From JAYGED01 sp046582565 (GTDB lineage Bacteria > Pseudomonadota > Alphaproteobacteria > JAAXGF01): a DNA stretch of 7,428 nucleotides. Numbering within the stretch: position 1 is the stretch's first letter; each line of letters starts with the position of its first letter. The stretch covers positions 1-7,428 of the forward strand of contig JAYGED010000176.1 in the NCBI GenBank assembly GCA_046582565.1, in the 5' to 3' direction. The position numbers were made by a program, and so were the translations under genes. The notes beneath the pieces were generated by a model, which was given only the letters and a program-made list of their open reading frames with translations, was not told where the DNA came from and made no database searches. Below are positions 4,814-7,428 of the stretch, piece after piece.

Positions 4814-6214
4814 ATGATCCCGCCGCTGGTCGCCGGACATATCATCGGCACCCGGTTACTCGCTGAAATTTACGGCATCGGCGACACCTATACTTATGTG
4901 GTTCTGGTGCTGTGGGAATTTGCTCCCGAGAAGGGTTTGCAACAGACCGCCACCTTGATCGTCGCCTGGCTGCACGGGTGCATGGGCATGCATTTCTGGC
5001 TGCGCACCAAACCCTGGTATCCGCGCCTTGTGCCCTACCTCTACGGCGTCGTGCTGCTGCTGCCAGCGCTCGCCCTGCTCGGCTTCGCCCATGCCGGACA
5101 GGAAGTCGCTCGGCTGGCTCAGCAGCCCGGCTGGGTCGCGGCGGTGATCAGGGACCTGCCGTTCCCCAGTCAATCGGAAATCGTCATGGCCGGCGCCTTC
5201 ACGAATATGGCCTATTCTGTTTTCATCGGATTGCTGGTCGTCGTCGTGGTAGCGCGACTGGCGCGAGCCGCCCTGGAACGCCGCCGGGGTGTGTTTCATA
5301 TCATCTATCCCGACGGCAAGCGTGTGCTGGCTTCAAGAGGCACGACAATCCTCGAGGCCAGCCGCACCGCCGCCATTCCCCATGCTCAGGTCTGCGGCGG
5401 GCGGGGGCGTTGTTCGACCTGCCGGGTGCGCTGCGGAAAGGGCTTCGAGCTACTCGATGAGCCGAGCGCCGACGAGCAACGGGTGCTGGATCGAGTCGCG
5501 GCGCCGCCGCGGGTCCGCCTCGCCTGCCAGACCCGGCCGATCGGCGACCTTGAGGTGACACCGCTGATGCCGCCGTCGGCGACGTCCAGCGACGGACAGG
5601 CGCAAGCGTCCCACATACAGGGCAGCGAGCAGGAAATCGCCATCCTGTTCGCCGACCTTCGCGAATTCACCCAAATGTCCGAAAAGAAACTACCTTATGA
5701 CGTGGTGTTCCTGCTCAATCGATATTTCCGCGCCATGGGCGAAGCCATTGAGAGCGCCGGCGGCCAGGTCGACAAATTCATCGGCGATGGCGTGATGGCC
5801 TTGTTCGGCATCAACGCCGGGCCTGAGCGCGGTTGCCGCGAGGCCCTGGCCGGGGTGCGCGCCATGGGGAAAGCCCTCGATGAACTGAACAAAAGCCTGA
5901 ACAGCGATCTCTCGGAACCCCTACGCATCGGCATCAGCATCCACACGGGCTCGGTCATCGTCGGCGAAATGGGCTATGGCAGCGCGGTCTCCATCACCGC
6001 CATCGGCGATGCGGTCAATACGGCGAGCCGACTGGAAGCCATGACCAAGGAAATGCAATGCCAACTCATCGTCTCCGCCGAGGTGGAAGCGCTATCCAAG
6101 ATTGATTTGGCGGCTTTTCCAAGCCATAAGATCGAAGTACGCGGCTGCGAAGAACCCCTGATGATCCGTACGATCAAGCAATCCACAAGCCTGCCCGCCA
6201 TAGAGGGTGCATAA
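4814..6214 (+). CDS. Membrane [2Fe-2S] ferredoxin-adenylate cyclase (C-terminal 466 residues of CyaC-like protein)
   Basis: The long part of the interrupted cyclase, from an ATG in the same frame 27 bases after the TGA. Helices 3-6 of the anchor lie at about 3-34, 45-64, 70-95 and 130-155, with histidines H9, H54 and H60. The ferredoxin domain (about 165-245) has cluster ligands C194, C200, C203 and C238 (CGGRGRCSTC, then LACQT). The class III cyclase domain (about 275-450) has both metal aspartates (D281 in FADLREFT, D325 in FIGDG), the purine-selecting Lys321 and Thr395, and transition-state residues Asn402 and Arg406 (VNTASRL). The Lys/Thr pair suggests ATP, hence cAMP. All catalytic residues are present, so the cyclase could work if translated. 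The Shine-Dalgarno support for restarting at 4814 is weak. Confidence 0.75.
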   Translation: MIPPLVAGHIIGTRLLAEIYGIGDTYTYVVLVLWEFAPEKGLQQTATLIVAWLHGCMGMHFWLRTKPWYPRLVPYLYGVVLLLPALALLGFAHAGQEVARLAQQPGWVAAVIRDLPFPSQSEIVMAGAFTNMAYSVFIGLLVVVVVARLARAALERRRGVFHIIYPDGKRVLASRGTTILEASRTAAIPHAQVCGGRGRCSTCRVRCGKGFELLDEPSADEQRVLDRVAAPPRVRLACQTRPIGDLEVTPLMPPSATSSDGQAQASHIQGSEQEIAILFADLREFTQMSEKKLPYDVVFLLNRYFRAMGEAIESAGGQVDKFIGDGVMALFGINAGPERGCREALAGVRAMGKALDELNKSLNSDLSEPLRIGISIHTGSVIVGEMGYGSAVSITAIGDAVNTASRLEAMTKEMQCQLIVSAEVEALSKIDLAAFPSHKIEVRGCEEPLMIRTIKQSTSLPAIEGA

Positions 6215-6217
6215 GCC

Positions 6218-7339
6218 ATGGCATCCGTCAGCACCGAACGGGCCGGCGATCATCTGGTAGTGAAACTCACCGGCCCTTGCCATATCGAAGAGGCCGGCCA
6301 TCTCGACCAGCAGCTTAGCGACATTATTCCGGAACCGGCGATCGGGGTACGCATCGATCTCGCGGGCGTCGATGCGCTTGATACAGCCGGCGCCTGGGTC
6401 GTGCATCGCAACATTGTGCGCCTGCGCGACACGGGCCACGCGGTGCGGCTGGTCCACAGCAAACCGACGATCAAGACGTTGCTCGACCTGGTCGCCGCCA
6501 ACGACCTCCCGCTGGAAGCTGAGCCACCGGACGAAGCCGCCCTCGTCGCCGTGGTCTCCCATATCGGACAGGCGACGGTCGAGTACGCCGTCGAGGCGCG
6601 CAACCTGATCAATTTCCTCGGCCTCACCACTTTGTCCCTGGGCCGCAGTATCGCCAATCCCCGGCGCATCCGCTGGACCGCACTGATCAATCACATGGAG
6701 CAGTCCGGCCTGAATGCGGTGCCCATTGTCGGTTTGATTTCCTTCCTGGTCGGTGCGGTGCTGGCCTATCAGGGTGCCGACCAGCTACGCCGCTTCGGCG
6801 CCGAAATCTTTGTGGTCAATCTGATCGGTGTCTCCATGCTGCGCGAAATCGCCATCCTGCTCACCGCGATCATCGTGGCCGGGCGTTCGGGTAGCGCCTT
6901 CACCGCGGCGATCGGCTCCATGAAGGTGCGCGAAGAGATCGACGCCATGCGAACCATCGGTCTCGACCCGATGGAAATTCTCGTGCTTCCCCGGGTCATC
7001 GGGCTGGTCTTGACCCTGCCCCTGCTGGTCTTCATCGCCGATATAATGGGGCTGTTCGGCGGCGCCCTGGTGTCCTGGATCGGCCTCGGCATCAGCCCCG
7101 GCCAGTTCATCGAGCGATTGTCCGACGCCATTCCCCTTTGGTCGTTCTGGATCGGCATCATCAAGGCGCCGGTGTTTGCCTTTTTAATCGCCATGGTCGG
7201 CTGCTATGAAGGCTTCCAGGTCGAAGGCAGCGCCGAGAGCGTCGGCCGGCTGACCACCCAATCGGTGGTCGAGGCGATCTTTCTGGTGATCATCACCGAC
7301 GGCTTGTTCTCCATCATTTTTTCCTATCTCGGGATTTAA
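6218..7339 (+). CDS. mlaE: STAS-MlaE fusion: permease of an Mla-type lipid ABC transporter
   Basis: A 373-residue inner-membrane permease of the MlaE (TGD1-like) family, which moves phospholipids between the outer and inner membranes with an MlaF ATPase and an MCE-domain MlaD protein. Free MlaE is about 260 residues. The extra 110 residues at the N-terminus form a STAS domain (with DTAG at 55-58), equivalent to the separate MlaB subunit in Escherichia coli. The permease part shows the family hallmarks: FLVGAVLAYQGADQLRRFG, the GRSGSAFTAAIGSMK loop (from 222), EEIDAMRTIGLDPMEILVLPRV (coupling region) and several membrane helices to the C-terminus. The ATG lies three bases after the cyclase stop, and GAGGG (6203-6207) is ten bases upstream, inside the cyclase gene. 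An ATPase gene follows six bases after the stop. Function is well supported. Transport direction is not shown. Confidence 0.92.
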   Translation: MASVSTERAGDHLVVKLTGPCHIEEAGHLDQQLSDIIPEPAIGVRIDLAGVDALDTAGAWVVHRNIVRLRDTGHAVRLVHSKPTIKTLLDLVAANDLPLEAEPPDEAALVAVVSHIGQATVEYAVEARNLINFLGLTTLSLGRSIANPRRIRWTALINHMEQSGLNAVPIVGLISFLVGAVLAYQGADQLRRFGAEIFVVNLIGVSMLREIAILLTAIIVAGRSGSAFTAAIGSMKVREEIDAMRTIGLDPMEILVLPRVIGLVLTLPLLVFIADIMGLFGGALVSWIGLGISPGQFIERLSDAIPLWSFWIGIIKAPVFAFLIAMVGCYEGFQVEGSAESVGRLTTQSVVEAIFLVIITDGLFSIIFSYLGI

Positions 7340-7345
7340 GCCCTT

Positions 7346-7428
7346 ATGGCAGATGAAGAAACCAGTGTGATCTGTGTACGTTCCCTGAAAACACAGTTTG
7401 GCGATCAGGTCATCCATGACGGTCTCGA
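7346..7428 (+). CDS. mlaF: MlaF-type ABC transporter ATPase, N-terminal start (cut by window edge)
   Basis: Only 27 full codons are present, beginning MADEETSVICVRSLKTQFGDQ and running to IHDGL at the edge. The I.VR.L.T.FG.Q.IHDGL pattern is the usual first strand and A-loop region of MlaF-like ATPases, before the Walker A motif. It starts six bases after the STAS-MlaE stop codon, in the expected mlaE-mlaF pairing. No strong Shine-Dalgarno sequence is visible, which fits coupled translation. Confidence 0.8.
   Translation, partial: MADEETSVICVRSLKTQFGDQVIHDGL

Larger units (their letters stand above)
4547..6214 (+). pseudogene. CyaC-like membrane adenylate cyclase, interrupted by an in-frame TGA
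   Basis: The frame from 4547 to 6214 is continuous for 555 codons except TGA at codon 80 (4784-4786). Sequence on both sides reads as one protein: six membrane helices, a plant/adrenodoxin-type [2Fe-2S] domain and a class III nucleotide cyclase domain. This is the architecture of Sinorhizobium meliloti CyaC, a dihaem-b, quinone-responsive adenylate cyclase with four signature histidines in its anchor. Candidate haem histidines, in full-frame numbering, are H20/H24, H61, H98 and H143/H149. The junction reads RMPS-stop-QAGQNLLGLMIPP, where Trp (TGG) would fit, so one G-to-A change explains the break. No frameshift is needed. The interrupted product may be a recent pseudogene, two separately translated halves, a read-through product, or an assembly error. 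The downstream ORF shows no other decay. Confidence 0.75.

Overview
The window comes from a GC-rich proteobacterium. The gene content fits an alphaproteobacterium, perhaps Rhodospirillales-like: a CyaC-type redox-linked adenylate cyclase, a STAS-fused MlaE permease, and an IS630-type transposase. This placement is inferred from gene content and base composition only.

Layout. (1) 1-140 is the C-terminal end of an IS630-family transposase, cut by the window edge. The next 168 bp hold no gene; I see only a 7-bp stem (197-203/225-231) and no convincing terminator. (2) 309-1196 (minus) and 1281-2882 (plus) are divergent neighbours: a guanidino-modifying-superfamily hydrolase and a ThDP-dependent decarboxylase resembling 5-guanidino-2-oxopentanoate decarboxylase (AruI). 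Together they suggest breakdown of an arginine-derived guanidino compound. (3) 2880-3019 holds two long palindromes between convergent genes. Both begin TAGAGC and end GCTCTA, and their outer arms supply the TAG stop codons of both flanking genes. (4) 3017-3775 (minus) is a class II aldolase/adducin-domain protein. (5) 3776-3926 is a divergent intergenic region with three 13-bp direct repeats, a possible promoter and a small hairpin beside the next start codon.

(6) 3927 to the window end is a tightly packed plus-strand operon. It encodes an exported protein of unknown function, a CyaC-like membrane adenylate cyclase (six membrane helices, [2Fe-2S] ferredoxin domain, class III cyclase domain), a STAS-MlaE lipid-transporter permease, and the start of its MlaF-type ATPase. 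The operon would join quinone/redox-sensitive cAMP signalling with an Mla-type envelope lipid transporter.

The most striking point is that the cyclase frame is intact from 4547 to 6214 except for one in-frame TGA (4784-4786) where the flanking sequence suggests a Trp codon. The stop splits the six-helix, multi-histidine haem anchor into 2 + 4 helices. It could be a true nonsense mutation, a split or read-through gene, or an assembly error.
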